Source of the DNA: an uncultured Bacteroidales bacterium
GTDB lineage: Bacteria > Bacteroidota > Bacteroidia > Bacteroidales > Muribaculaceae
Length of the DNA: 64,000 bases
NCBI GenBank assembly: GCA_902768435.1
Contig: CACXLJ010000001.1
Span: 62,001-126,000, forward strand
Direction: 5' to 3'
Within the stretch, counting starts at the first letter, position 1, and each line of letters opens with the position of its first letter. Under the pieces are notes generated by a model. The model was not told the origin of the DNA and searched no databases. It saw only the letters and a program-made list of their open reading frames with translations. Positions 16,264 to 25,849 of this stretch are shown one piece after another. A program made the translations under genes and the position numbers.

Positions 16264-17298
16264 ATGAAAATTACCGCTCAACAGTTGGCCGCACTTGTGC
16301 ATGGTACAGTAGAAGGCGACGAATCAACTGTTATTGTGAACTACGCAAAGATAGAAGAAGCTGAGGAAGGATGTCTTACCTTTTTAGCGAATCCTAAATA
16401 CACCCACTTCATCTATACAACTAAAGCATCGGCAGTGCTTGTCAGGAATGATTTTCAGCCCGAGAAGCCATTGTCTACCACTTTGATCAGAGTTGAAGAT
16501 CCTTATGCTACACTTGCCCATTTGCTGAACTATGTGAATAGTCTTCAGCGTGAAGATAAGCGTGGCATAGAATCGCCCAGTTTTGTGGCAGAAGGTGTAA
16601 CGATGTCGGACGACTGCTATGTGGGTGCATTTGCTTATGTTGGGAAGAATGTGAAAATTGGGAAGAATGTGAAGATTTATCCTCAAGTCTATGTTGGCGA
16701 CAATGTGGAACTTGGCGATGATGTCATACTCTATCCTGGCGTTAAGGTATATCATGGCTGCAAGATTGGCAACCGCTGCATTGTTCAGGCAGGTGCTGTG
16801 ATTGGCAGTGACGGTTTTGGCTTTGCACCTAAAAAAGATGGCACCTATGAGAAAATTTCACAGGTGGGTATCGTCATTCTTGAAGACGATGTCGAGATTG
16901 GTTCCAACACCACCATCGACCGTGCCACTATGGGTGCAACCGTTGTGAAACGCGGCGTGAAACTTGACAACCTCATTCAGGTCGCTCACAATGTGGAGAT
17001 TGGCGAGAACACTGTGATGGCTGCGCAGGTGGGCATCGCTGGTTCTACCAAGATTGGCAAGAATAATATGATAGGCGGCCAAGTGGGCTTTGCTGGCCAC
17101 ATCACTGTGGGCGATTATAACGGTATTGGAGCACAGACGGGTGTGCCTAATAGCATAGGTGACAAGCAGCGCTTGTTGGGCTCTCCTGCCATTAGTGCTC
17201 TGGAGTTTGCCCGCCAACAGGTGTATTTGAAACGCCTTCCTGAGATGGCTGCCGACATCAAAAAGCTCAAAAAACTCATTCAAGATTCAAGCAAATAA
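16264..17298 (+). CDS. lpxD: UDP-3-O-acylglucosamine N-acyltransferase
   Basis: LpxD adds the N-linked acyl chain to UDP-3-O-acyl-glucosamine, the third step of lipid A synthesis. The 344-aa protein has an N-terminal uridine-binding domain (about 1-100; [26 protein letters not shown]) and a left-handed beta-helix of hexapeptide repeats (about 105-300; [11 protein letters not shown]...). The catalytic His is in [13 protein letters not shown], near residue 243. A C-terminal helix ([18 protein letters not shown]) completes the family pattern. It begins the lpxD-lpxC/fabZ-lpxA operon. Confidence 0.96.
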   Translation: MKITAQQLAALVHGTVEGDESTVIVNYAKIEEAEEGCLTFLANPKYTHFIYTTKASAVLVRNDFQPEKPLSTTLIRVEDPYATLAHLLNYVNSLQREDKRGIESPSFVAEGVTMSDDCYVGAFAYVGKNVKIGKNVKIYPQVYVGDNVELGDDVILYPGVKVYHGCKIGNRCIVQAGAVIGSDGFGFAPKKDGTYEKISQVGIVILEDDVEIGSNTTIDRATMGATVVKRGVKLDNLIQVAHNVEIGENTVMAAQVGIAGSTKIGKNNMIGGQVGFAGHITVGDYNGIGAQTGVPNSIGDKQRLLGSPAISALEFARQQVYLKRLPEMAADIKKLKKLIQDSSK

Positions 17299-17328
17299 AA
17301 ACAGATAACAAATCACTCAATTCATATA

Positions 17329-18720
17329 ATGAAACAATCTACTTTAAAAGAGGCGTTTACGGTCTGCGGAAAAGGACTTCACACAGGTCTTGAAATCACT
17401 GCTACATTTAAGCCAGCCGAAGTAAACACTGGTTATGTGTTCAAGCGTATCGATATGGAAGGCACTCCTATTGTGGAAGGTCTTGCCGAAAATGTGATAG
17501 AAACTCAACGCGGTACTGTGATTGCCAGCAAGAGCAACAAAGAAGTGCGCGTGAGCACCATCGAGCACGCTATGGCTGCCCTTTATGCTATGGGTGTTGA
17601 CAACTGCTTGATTGAGGTCAATGCTCCAGAGTTGCCAATCCTTGACGGCAGCGCCATCATCTATTGTAACAAGATTGAAGAGGTGGGCCTGAAAGAGCAG
17701 GACGCCGATAAAGAGTATTATGTGGTGAAGCAGCGCATCAAGGTGGTTGATGAGCAAACGGGTTCATCGCTCATCGTGTTGCCTGAGGATGATTTTTCAA
17801 TCGACACTATGATTGAATTTGATTCGCCAGTTCTTTCTAATCAGTTTGCGTCGCTTACCGATATGAGTAAATTCAAGGACGAGATTGCAGCCAGCCGCAC
17901 CTTTGTGTTTGTGCGTGAAGTGATGCCACTGCTGCAGATGAACCTTATAAAAGGCGGTGATCTAGACAATGCCATCGTGATCTATGACCAGCCAATGAAC
18001 CAGGCTGACCTTGATCAGCTTGCCGATGCTATCGGTGTTCCTCATAAGCAGGCCAGCGAACTCGGTTATATCAATAACAAGCCGTTGGTTTACAACAACG
18101 AGCCTGCTCGCCACAAACTGCTCGATGTGCTTGGTGACTTGGCACTGATTGGCCGTCCGCTGAAAGGCCGCATTGTGGCAACACGCCCCGGTCACACACT
18201 CAACACAAAACTCTCCAAGAAAATTCGTCAAGAACTGAAATACCAGAATATTCAGGCCCCTGTCTATGACCCCAATGTGGCTCCAATCATGGACATCAAT
18301 CGCATTCGCCAGATTCTGCCCCACCGTTATCCCATGCAGTTGGTCGATAAGATTATTGATATGGGCACCAACTATATCGTGGGCGTCAAGAATGTTACAT
18401 CGAACGAACCCTTCTTCCAGGGCCATTTCCCTCAAGAACCTGTGATGCCAGGTGTGTTACAGGTCGAGGCAATGGCGCAGGTTGGTGGCATCTTGGTGCT
18501 GAGTGGTGTTGAAGACCCTGAACGCTATTCAACTTATTTCATGAAGATCGATAATGTGAAATTCCGTCAGAAAGTGGTTCCTGGTGACACACTCGTCTTC
18601 CACCTGTCGTTTATGACTCCGGTTCGTCGTGGCTGTGCAGTGATGAAAGGATATGCTTTTGTTGGCGAAAAAATTGTATCGGAAGCCGAGTTTATGGCTC
18701 AAATCATAAAGAACAAATAA
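17329..18720 (+). CDS. lpxC-fabZ: Fused UDP-3-O-acyl-GlcNAc deacetylase / 3-hydroxyacyl-ACP dehydratase
   Basis: The fusion combines the committed step of lipid A synthesis (LpxC, about 1-305) with FabZ (about 315-460), which dehydrates 3-hydroxyacyl-ACP. Both draw on the 3-hydroxyacyl-ACP pool, so fusion may balance LPS and fatty acid synthesis. LpxC zinc ligands are visible in STIEHAMAAL and HKLLDVLGDLAL, and the catalytic His in RPGHTLN. FabZ shows LPHRYPMQLVD with its catalytic His and FFQGHFPQEPVMPGVL with Glu. The fusion is a known Bacteroidetes feature. The lpxA start lies 14 bp downstream. Confidence 0.97.
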   Translation: MKQSTLKEAFTVCGKGLHTGLEITATFKPAEVNTGYVFKRIDMEGTPIVEGLAENVIETQRGTVIASKSNKEVRVSTIEHAMAALYAMGVDNCLIEVNAPELPILDGSAIIYCNKIEEVGLKEQDADKEYYVVKQRIKVVDEQTGSSLIVLPEDDFSIDTMIEFDSPVLSNQFASLTDMSKFKDEIAASRTFVFVREVMPLLQMNLIKGGDLDNAIVIYDQPMNQADLDQLADAIGVPHKQASELGYINNKPLVYNNEPARHKLLDVLGDLALIGRPLKGRIVATRPGHTLNTKLSKKIRQELKYQNIQAPVYDPNVAPIMDINRIRQILPHRYPMQLVDKIIDMGTNYIVGVKNVTSNEPFFQGHFPQEPVMPGVLQVEAMAQVGGILVLSGVEDPERYSTYFMKIDNVKFRQKVVPGDTLVFHLSFMTPVRRGCAVMKGYAFVGEKIVSEAEFMAQIIKNK

Positions 18721-18734
18721 AAGAGACAAGAGAG

Positions 18735-19514
18735 ATGGAGAAATACCCATATACCGTGATTGACCCGACCGCAAAGATTGGCGAGAATGTGAAAATTGGA
18801 CCATTCGTAACAATAGATGGAAATGTGGAAATTGGTGACGGCACTGTTATCGATAGCAATGCCTCTATTCGCTCAGGTGCTCGCATTGGCAAGAATTGCC
18901 ACATTCACTCGGGCGCTGTGGTAAGCGATATTCCACAAGACCTGAAGTTCCAAGGCGAAGACAGCCTCGCAATCATTGGCGACGGCACAATTATCCGTGA
19001 GTTTGTGACCATACATCGCGGTACTGCCTCGAAAGGCAAGACAGTGATTGGTAATAATTGCCTGATTATGGCCTATTGCCATGTGGCACACGACTGTGTG
19101 TTGGGCAATCATGTGATTATGTCAAACACCGTTCAGCTTGCAGGCGAGGTTGAAGTTGGCGATTATGCTGTGCTTGGCGGTGGTGCACTCGTGCATCAGT
19201 TCACCCACATTGGTTGCCATGTGATGCTTCAGGGTGGTTCATTGGTAAATAAGGATATTCCGCCCTATGTGATGGCTGGCCGCTACCCCATTTCATATGA
19301 GGGCGTGAACTCTATTGGCCTGCATCGTCGTGGTTTCTCGGAAGAACAGATTAATCGCATCCAGAGCGTCTATCGCATCCTTTATTTGTCGCAACTGAGC
19401 CGCAAGGATGCTATTGCCAAGATTCTTGAAGATGTTCCCGAAAGCGCAGAGCGTGACGAGATAGTGAAGTTTGTGAATGCCTCTCCCCGTGGTATCATCC
19501 GCTTGGGCATCTGA
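18735..19514 (+). CDS. lpxA: UDP-N-acetylglucosamine acyltransferase
   Basis: LpxA transfers a 3-hydroxyacyl chain from ACP to UDP-GlcNAc, the first lipid A step. The 259-aa protein is almost entirely hexapeptide beta-helix (about 1-190: AKIGENVKIGPFVTI, GDGTVIDSNASI...) with the catalytic His region NCLIMAYCHVAHDC near 115-128 and the helical C-terminus (GLHRRGFSEEQINRIQSVYRIL). Length and motifs are normal. It converges with the DUF3667 gene with only 11 bp between stops, so no terminator is resolved. Confidence 0.96.
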   Translation: MEKYPYTVIDPTAKIGENVKIGPFVTIDGNVEIGDGTVIDSNASIRSGARIGKNCHIHSGAVVSDIPQDLKFQGEDSLAIIGDGTIIREFVTIHRGTASKGKTVIGNNCLIMAYCHVAHDCVLGNHVIMSNTVQLAGEVEVGDYAVLGGGALVHQFTHIGCHVMLQGGSLVNKDIPPYVMAGRYPISYEGVNSIGLHRRGFSEEQINRIQSVYRILYLSQLSRKDAIAKILEDVPESAERDEIVKFVNASPRGIIRLGI

Positions 19515-19525
19515 GAGGCACTCCC

Positions 19526-20521
19526 CTACTCTTTTTCCAAAGAAATCAATTGTGGCTGTTCATCTTGAACGGCCACTTTATTTTGTTGTGCATCTGCTTT
19601 TCTTTTTTCACGACGCTTCCAGCTTCTCTTGCTGAGTAAAGCACCTAATGATATGATGATTACACTGGGTACAAGTAGAATACTGATTGCAATTAAATTA
19701 TACAACACATCTTCGCCCATTTCAGGAGTCAGAATATCATAGAGATAAATTGTCATAAAAGCAAGTAGCACTCCACTAATGAGCACGAGAAGTGTGCGCC
19801 AAACAGTTCCCCACATTTTATGTCCAAACAGCTGTCTGTTGGTATACATGTAGCATAATGGAATCATAACATAAAACACATCTGAGATAATATCTGCAAG
19901 GTCATCGACAATAAGCACCTGAACACTCATGAATACTTGAATGAAGAAACCCTGAGGAATAGAGTGTTTGGCATTGCGTGGCGAGTAGCGGAAAATGGCC
20001 CAGGTGGGTATAATCATAAAGCAAGTGATGAATAGCCACCCCCATCCAGGGTGGGCCGAGAGCCAAGTCAAAAAGTTTAAGATAAACTTGAATTCTTCAT
20101 CATTTGAAGGGGCCAACTGAATGATACGCTTGTCAACAACAAACAAAGAGTCGATAATCACACTAATAATTCCTAAAATCACAAGCATCTTCACAGGAGG
20201 GAACGATACTTGGCGCTTGCCGTTAATGTACTCGCTGATCATGTAGCCAGGTCTGAACATCAGTTGCCACAAAGAATACAGCATAGATCGTGTGTGCATC
20301 CCCCACACCTCCATCACACTCATGCGAACTGTGTGCCATGAGATTTCTCCCACGCCTGCTTTTTGCGAGCAATGAGGGCAATAGTTGCCCACAAAAGTGT
20401 TTTCGCAGTTATGGCATTTGTGCTGTTTATATGATTTGAAACTATAATCAAATGCATTTAATTGCCAATTCTTGAATCGTGTCCAGAGGTTTTGGCGCTT
20501 ATTTAGCATCTTATGTTTCAT
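19526..20521 (-). CDS. DUF3667-type zinc-ribbon membrane protein
   Basis: A 331-aa protein with an N-terminal zinc ribbon (CHNCENTFVGNYCPHCSQ, residues about 37-54), then SWHTVRMSVMEVWGMHTRSM and RPGYMISEYINGKRQVSFPPVK, which I associate with DUF3667. About five or six membrane helices follow (roughly 110-305). The tail is basic and then acidic. Function unknown. The FRPGYMISEYINGKR segment is a conserved cytoplasmic element of the family. It is the last gene of the minus-strand run that begins with gyrA. Confidence 0.8.
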   Translation of the reverse strand: MKHKMLNKRQNLWTRFKNWQLNAFDYSFKSYKQHKCHNCENTFVGNYCPHCSQKAGVGEISWHTVRMSVMEVWGMHTRSMLYSLWQLMFRPGYMISEYINGKRQVSFPPVKMLVILGIISVIIDSLFVVDKRIIQLAPSNDEEFKFILNFLTWLSAHPGWGWLFITCFMIIPTWAIFRYSPRNAKHSIPQGFFIQVFMSVQVLIVDDLADIISDVFYVMIPLCYMYTNRQLFGHKMWGTVWRTLLVLISGVLLAFMTIYLYDILTPEMGEDVLYNLIAISILLVPSVIIISLGALLSKRSWKRREKRKADAQQNKVAVQDEQPQLISLEKE

Positions 20522-20565
20522 GTCAGTTCCTGTTTTGAGTTATCAGGTGTTATTAGAAATGCTTC

Positions 20566-21810
20566 TTAGCGTTCCAACTCTTGGAGTTGTTCACCCATGC
20601 CCAGGCGGTAGTAGATGTCTTTGAGGATTTTTATGACATCAGGGTCGTTGGTGTTCAGTTCGTAGGCGTTCTCAAGATAAAATAATGCCTGCTTGAAAAC
20701 CGGATTCACCTTGTTGTTGAGTGTGCTGCGATTAAGATTGGGGTTCTTCTTGATAATCTCTAATGCCCTAAGATAATAGCATCGGCCCACATCGTACTGG
20801 CCAACGGGATAATAGGGATCGGCCTCGATGGCCTTGAGGTAGATGGGCAAGGCTGCCTCAAAGTCTTTTTCCTGTTCGATAATGACACCTTTCAGATTAT
20901 AATACTCGGCATTCGACGGGTCTTTCTCGATAGCTTTGTCGAGCAAGGTGGTGGCTTCTTCATACTGCAATTTGTTAAGGTGGTCGTTAATGAGGATGCG
21001 CAGGTACTGGATGTCGGCGGCACCATGCACCTGATAGGCCTCCCGTGCCACATTCACCACCTCGGTAGTATCGCCCATTCTCACCAGCACATTGAGGTCG
21101 TTGTCAAACACTGGTTTCTGTTTGTAACCATAGATGCGTGCATCGGAGAAACATTGATGAGCACGCAAGAAGTCGCTTGTCTGGAACGAAGCCAGTCCTT
21201 GGTAAAACCGCATTTTACCGATGAGAGAATCGGCAGGCACTTTCTTCTTGCTCTGTGCATACGATGATATGGCGATTTCGTGATAGGCTTCCCACGCATT
21301 CCATGCGTCGTTCCAATTGCCACTGTTATAGAGATCACCTCCGGCTGAAGCAAAATGCTGCATGTTTTCAAGCAGCTTGGAGGTTATATCTGAAGAGTAT
21401 TTGGTCTTGACAACCCTGTTTCCGGTCTTTCGGTCTGTTTTGGGGCTTCCGTCGTGATTGAGTTCAGGAATTGAATCAAGTCGCAACGCAGTTTTGCAGT
21501 AGTTGTAGCCCTGAATGAGATAGGTGGCCATCTCTTTTTCATCCACTTTGTTGCCTACAGCTTTGTTGTGCTGCAACTTGTCGTAGATGCTGAATGCAAT
21601 TTTTCCCGCCAGCCACCAAGTTTCGGCTTTGTCCTTGGTAGACTCGTGACTCAATGCGGGTTTCAGACGAGTGAGAGCAGCCTTGTAGGTATTGGCCGAA
21701 GCCGATAGGTCGCTAATGCTGCGTTTCACGCCGTCGATGACTTGCTGTTGTGCACTCATAGAGAATGAAACAAGCAAAGAAATTATCAATACATTTAATT
21801 TAGAACGCAT
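20566..21810 (-). CDS. Exported tetratricopeptide-repeat protein A
   Basis: The 414-aa protein has a signal peptide (MRSKLNVLIISLLVSFSMSAQ) and helical TPR-like repeats, clearest at about 270-400 (EEATTLLDKAIEKDPSNAEY..., FEAALPIYLKAIEADPYYPV). A loop, DGSPKTDRKTGNRVVKTK (about 125-142), is also found in slightly different form in the next protein upstream (22927-21911), so the two are paralogues. Likely a periplasmic or outer-membrane-associated scaffold; partners unknown. The ATG at 21810 is used because it yields the best signal peptide. Confidence 0.8.
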   Translation of the reverse strand: MRSKLNVLIISLLVSFSMSAQQQVIDGVKRSISDLSASANTYKAALTRLKPALSHESTKDKAETWWLAGKIAFSIYDKLQHNKAVGNKVDEKEMATYLIQGYNYCKTALRLDSIPELNHDGSPKTDRKTGNRVVKTKYSSDITSKLLENMQHFASAGGDLYNSGNWNDAWNAWEAYHEIAISSYAQSKKKVPADSLIGKMRFYQGLASFQTSDFLRAHQCFSDARIYGYKQKPVFDNDLNVLVRMGDTTEVVNVAREAYQVHGAADIQYLRILINDHLNKLQYEEATTLLDKAIEKDPSNAEYYNLKGVIIEQEKDFEAALPIYLKAIEADPYYPVGQYDVGRCYYLRALEIIKKNPNLNRSTLNNKVNPVFKQALFYLENAYELNTNDPDVIKILKDIYYRLGMGEQLQELER

Positions 21811-21832
21811 GACCACCTGGTTTTTAAATTAT

Positions 21833-21874
21833 CAACAAAACGCTGTGCAAGAGAGCAAGCACAGCGCTTTGTTG
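21833..21874 (-). terminator. Long-stem terminator between the two TPR genes
   Basis: A 16-bp stem with one G-U pair (caacaaaacgctgtgc / gcacagcgctttgttg) and a 10-nt loop. On the minus strand the U-rich base ends in ttttgttgat. It follows TPR protein B by 37 bp and should lower or stop read-through to protein A. Confidence 0.8.
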
Positions 21875-21910
21875 GTTAAAGTATGAGTGTATAATCAGGA
21901 GAGTCCCCGA

Positions 21911-22927
21911 TTATTGCACAAGTGCATTGTACTGATTCAGAATGTTGAGTTTCTTCTGAGCGTCTTCAAGCATCTCAGGCGAAATGTTATTGTTCAGTTC
22001 AATGGCCTTGCCGAGATACTTGATGGGATTGCCAAGAAGTGGTGCAATCTCTTTTGCAAGAGCAGCATCGGTAATGGCTTTAGAATTCATGATAGCCTTG
22101 TTCACGAGTTCGGTATAACCAACGCCCATGCAGTAGTTGGCAAAAGCATTGTTGGGATCTTTGGCAAGACAAGCTTCGTAGTTGGGAATTGCAGCCTCAA
22201 AGCCTTTTTCGAATTCCACTACACGAGCTTTGAGTGTGTAGAGGTTAGCGTTTGAGGGTACTGCAGCTAGCATGTGGTCGAGGGCTTCGTTGGCACCAGC
22301 AAAGTCGCTTTCGTTCACATACTTTTGAATGATCTGGTTGGGAGCATCATCGATGAACTGGTTGATGCCATTGGCAGTGTAACCAAGTTCTTTAGCCTTA
22401 ACCATGTTGATGAAGCAGTTCTTGTAGTCTTTGTCAAAGTAGTTAGAGAAACCTTGCAAGAAGAGCGATTCTGAGAGCACAGAGTCGGGAACATTGTGTG
22501 CATATTTTGACTGGAGCAAAGCTGAATTGCGTCCATAAGCAAGAGCAGCGTTGTGGTAGTCTTCTTTAGCACGGTAATACTCACCGACAATCAGGAAGTC
22601 ATTTTGTGCAGCCATAGTCTCGAAAGCCTTGATAACATCGCCCGACACTTTGGTTTTGAACTTGGGCTTGCCTGTCTTCTTGTCGAGTTTGGGGCTACCA
22701 TCCTTGTTGGTTTCAAAGATGGTGTCACAAGCTAAAGCCTGAGTGTAGAGGTCATAGCTGTTCTGCAAGCACATAGCGGCATCGTCATCGAGATTACCAC
22801 TCTGAGCTTTCAGGAAGTAACCATTGTAGGCTTTTTGAGCCTCGCCGTAGATAGATTTAGAATCTTGAGCGATAGCAGCAGAAGCAAAGATCATTCCGCA
22901 AGCTAACATTAAAGCAAATTTTTTCAT
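21911..22927 (-). CDS. Exported tetratricopeptide-repeat protein B
   Basis: A 338-aa protein with a signal peptide (MKKFALMLACGMIFASAAIAQ) and TPR-like helices (about 200-330; ALDHMLAAVPSNANLYTLKARVVEFEKGFEAA...). The loop DGSPKLDKKTGKPKFKTK (about 75-92) matches the loop of the downstream protein A. The N-terminal half tracks a fixed pattern of helices without clear TPR consensus. It begins 54 bp after gyrA and so probably shares its transcript. I recall TPR genes downstream of gyrA in other Bacteroidetes, but the role is not known to me. Confidence 0.8.
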   Translation of the reverse strand: MKKFALMLACGMIFASAAIAQDSKSIYGEAQKAYNGYFLKAQSGNLDDDAAMCLQNSYDLYTQALACDTIFETNKDGSPKLDKKTGKPKFKTKVSGDVIKAFETMAAQNDFLIVGEYYRAKEDYHNAALAYGRNSALLQSKYAHNVPDSVLSESLFLQGFSNYFDKDYKNCFINMVKAKELGYTANGINQFIDDAPNQIIQKYVNESDFAGANEALDHMLAAVPSNANLYTLKARVVEFEKGFEAAIPNYEACLAKDPNNAFANYCMGVGYTELVNKAIMNSKAITDAALAKEIAPLLGNPIKYLGKAIELNNNISPEMLEDAQKKLNILNQYNALVQ

Positions 22928-22981
22928 TTCAATATTAATTTAAAAAATTAGTAATCAAGTTAATTATGTGGTTATTAAAAA

Positions 22982-25594
22982 TTAGTCTTCAAAATTGAGC
23001 GTCCCTTGTGCCGAGCCTTTGCTGTCGTCATTGTCGTCACCATCCTCGTTGTTTTCTTCGTTGTTTTCGTTGATGGTTTCTTCGTTCTCGACAATTTCTT
23101 CAGTCTGATTCTCAACATTCAGTTCAATTTGCTCACTGGTTTCTTCAACTTCGGGTTCTGTATCAACCTTGCAAACCGATGCAATCTCATCGTTCTTCTT
23201 TTCAAGGTTAATCAGTCTTACACCCTGTGTTGCGCGTCCCATCACTCGCAAGTCACTCACTCTAAGCCTGATGGTAATACCCGACTTATTGATAATGACC
23301 AGGTCGTTACTGTCACTTACATTCTTAATAGCAATAAGCTTGCCAGTTTTTTCGGTGATGTTGATTGTCTTCACGCCCTTGCCGCCACGGTTGGTCACGC
23401 GGTAGTCTTCAAGCTTGCTGCGCTTGCCCATTCCCTGCTCCGAAACCACCAGAACATCGTCGGCAGTGTTTGCACGCATGCAAATCATTCCAACCACTTC
23501 ATCGTCGGGTCCATCCAGAGTCATGCCCTTCACACCGGTAGCAGTGCGACCCATGGCCCTGACTTTGGTTTCGTTGAAGCGAATGGCACGACCATTGCGG
23601 TTAGCGAGAATCACTTCGCTGTCGCCTTCGGTGAGGATGGCACCAATCAACTGGTCGTCTTCACGAATGTTGAGCGCGTTCACACCATTGAAACGCGGAC
23701 GCGAGTACTCGCTAAGACGGGTGCGCTTAATGATACCTTGCTTGGTGGCAAACATAATGTAATGATTCTGATTATATTCAGGATCACGAAGTTTTGTGGC
23801 ACGAATAAACGCGTAAATGCGGTTTTCAGGACCGATGTTAAGCAGGTTCTGGATGGCGCGACCCTTCGAGTTCTTGGTACCTTCGGGAATTTCAAACACA
23901 CGCAGCCAGTAGCACCTGCCAAGTGCGGTGAAGAACAGCATGTAGTTGTGATTCGTGGCTTCATAGATATATTCGATGAAGTCTTCGTCGCGGGTGTCGC
24001 TGCCCTTGGCCCCTACTCCACCACGGTTTTGTGCGCGGTACTCGCTAAGCGGGGTGCGCTTGATGTAACCGAAGTGTGAAATGGTGATGATCATGGGATC
24101 GTCGGCATAGAAGTCTTCTGCATTCATCTCTTCGGCCGAGTACTCGATTTGGGTGCGACGCTCGTCACCATATTTATCTCTCACTTCGATGAGTTCCTGC
24201 TCGATTACTTTGCGGCACTCTTCGGGGTCATTCAGGATAGCCTCAAGATGCTTGATGGTCTTCAACAGTTCCTCAAGTTCATCATGCAGCTTGCCTTGTT
24301 CAAGATTGGTGAGTTGGCGCAGGCGCATTTCCACGATGGCACGGGTCTGCAGGTCATCGAGTCCAAAACGCTCGCCCAAACGCTGACGAGCTTCATCGGT
24401 AGTCTTGCTGCTGCGTATGATTTTGATTACTTCGTCGATATTGTCCGAAGCGATGATAAGTCCTTCAAGAATGTGAGCGCGATCATGAGCTTTCTTCAAC
24501 TCAAATTCGGTACGGCGAATCACCACTGTGTGACGATGGTCGAGGAAGTACTGAATGAGCTGCTTCAGGTTCACAGTCTCGGGACGGCCATTCACGAGGC
24601 ACACATTGTTCACACTGAACGACGACTGCAGTTCAGTCATTTTGTAGAGCTTGTTCAGCAGCACATTGGCATTATGATCTTTCTTCACATCAATCACAAT
24701 GCGCATGCCCTGGCGGTCGCTCTCGTCGTTCACATTGCTGATGCCATCAATGCGCTTGTCCTCAACCAGCGAAGCAATGTTCTCAATCAGTTCGCGCTTG
24801 TTTACATTGTAGGGTATTTCCGAAATAACAATCTTGTCGCGGTCGTTTTCAGTCTCAATCTCGGCTTTAGCACGAATCACAATGCGACCACGGCCTGTTT
24901 CGAACGCGTCTTTCACACCTTGATAGCCGTGAATAATGCCGCCGGTGGGGAAATCGGGAGCCTTGATGTAGTTCATCAGGTCAGAGATTTCCATCTCGGG
25001 ATTATTCAACAGTGCGAGGCAGGCTTCAATCGACTCAGTGAGATTATGAGGCGCCATGTTCGTTGCCATACCCACAGCAATACCCGATGCGCCATTGACC
25101 AACAGGTTGGGGAAACGCGTGGGCAGCACTTCAGGTTCTTCGAGCGTGTTGTCGAAGTTGGGCACAAAGTCGACCGTGTCTTCATCCATGTCGCGCATCA
25201 TCTCCTCGCCCATCTTGGCCAAGCGGGCCTCGGTGTAACGCATAGCAGCGGGGCTGTCGCCATCGACCGAGCCAAAGTTACCCTGGCCATCAACCAGCGG
25301 ATAGCGCATTGCCCAGTCTTGTGCCAGGCGCACCATGGCGAGATAGACCGATGAATCACCGTGTGGGTGGTACTTACCGAGCACGTCACCCACAATACGC
25401 GCCGATTTCTTATAGGGAGCATTCGAGAAGTTGCCTAACTTCTCCATGCCGTAGAGCACACGCCTGTGTACTGGCTTGAAACCATCGCGCACATCGGGCA
25501 ATGCTCTGGACACAATCACCGACATCGAGTAGTCGATGTACGATGACTTCATCTCGTTTTCAATGTTGATCTCAATAATTCGATCGTTGTTCAT
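22982..25594 (-). CDS. gyrA: DNA gyrase subunit A
   Basis: GyrA, with GyrB, introduces negative supercoils. The 870-aa protein has the breakage-reunion domain (about 1-490) with catalytic Tyr in [10 protein letters not shown] (near 119), and a C-terminal beta-pinwheel (about 500-810) with repeated blade motifs including TNRGGKG, a variant of the GyrA-box. The last 60 residues are an acidic Asn/Glu/Asp tail ending GTLNFED. In the quinolone region the sequence is [10 protein letters not shown]: Ser81 is kept, but the residue equivalent to E. coli Asp87 is Leu85. The long tail and GyrA-box favour GyrA over ParC. Confidence 0.95.
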   Translation of the reverse strand: MNNDRIIEINIENEMKSSYIDYSMSVIVSRALPDVRDGFKPVHRRVLYGMEKLGNFSNAPYKKSARIVGDVLGKYHPHGDSSVYLAMVRLAQDWAMRYPLVDGQGNFGSVDGDSPAAMRYTEARLAKMGEEMMRDMDEDTVDFVPNFDNTLEEPEVLPTRFPNLLVNGASGIAVGMATNMAPHNLTESIEACLALLNNPEMEISDLMNYIKAPDFPTGGIIHGYQGVKDAFETGRGRIVIRAKAEIETENDRDKIVISEIPYNVNKRELIENIASLVEDKRIDGISNVNDESDRQGMRIVIDVKKDHNANVLLNKLYKMTELQSSFSVNNVCLVNGRPETVNLKQLIQYFLDHRHTVVIRRTEFELKKAHDRAHILEGLIIASDNIDEVIKIIRSSKTTDEARQRLGERFGLDDLQTRAIVEMRLRQLTNLEQGKLHDELEELLKTIKHLEAILNDPEECRKVIEQELIEVRDKYGDERRTQIEYSAEEMNAEDFYADDPMIITISHFGYIKRTPLSEYRAQNRGGVGAKGSDTRDEDFIEYIYEATNHNYMLFFTALGRCYWLRVFEIPEGTKNSKGRAIQNLLNIGPENRIYAFIRATKLRDPEYNQNHYIMFATKQGIIKRTRLSEYSRPRFNGVNALNIREDDQLIGAILTEGDSEVILANRNGRAIRFNETKVRAMGRTATGVKGMTLDGPDDEVVGMICMRANTADDVLVVSEQGMGKRSKLEDYRVTNRGGKGVKTINITEKTGKLIAIKNVSDSNDLVIINKSGITIRLRVSDLRVMGRATQGVRLINLEKKNDEIASVCKVDTEPEVEETSEQIELNVENQTEEIVENEETINENNEENNEDGDDNDDSKGSAQGTLNFED

Positions 25595-25688
25595 TTAAGT
25601 AACTTTTAATAATTCTACATGGACATGCTCACAAATCAAGCGAAAATATGCTCCAGTCCTCATGAAACATGTCGCGTTATAAAACTTA

Positions 25689-25696
25689 CAAAGATA
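25689..25696 (-). promoter_or_regulatory. -7 box of gyrA
   Basis: TATCTTTG on the minus strand is a full match to TAnnTTTG. It predicts a leader of about 85-90 nt in which gacatg and catgtc (25622-25627 and 25668-25673) could pair at long range. The rest of the 255-bp gap holds the clpC leader on the plus strand, with no other gene. Confidence 0.55.
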
Positions 25697-25849
25697 CTAA
25701 AAAATTTTGAATCTACACCTATATTTTAAATGAAGAATTCAGAATAATTTCATAATTTTTGGCATAATAATTGCAATTACACCTATAAAGAAACTCGGAT
25801 AACCGATTTTCGCGATTTAGACTTTAAAAATTTTCAATAGTTTAAAATA

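Noticed and set aside
24149..25354. 401-codon open frame opposite gyrA
   Set aside because: Antisense to the most conserved part of gyrA; no promoter, no domain, shadow composition.
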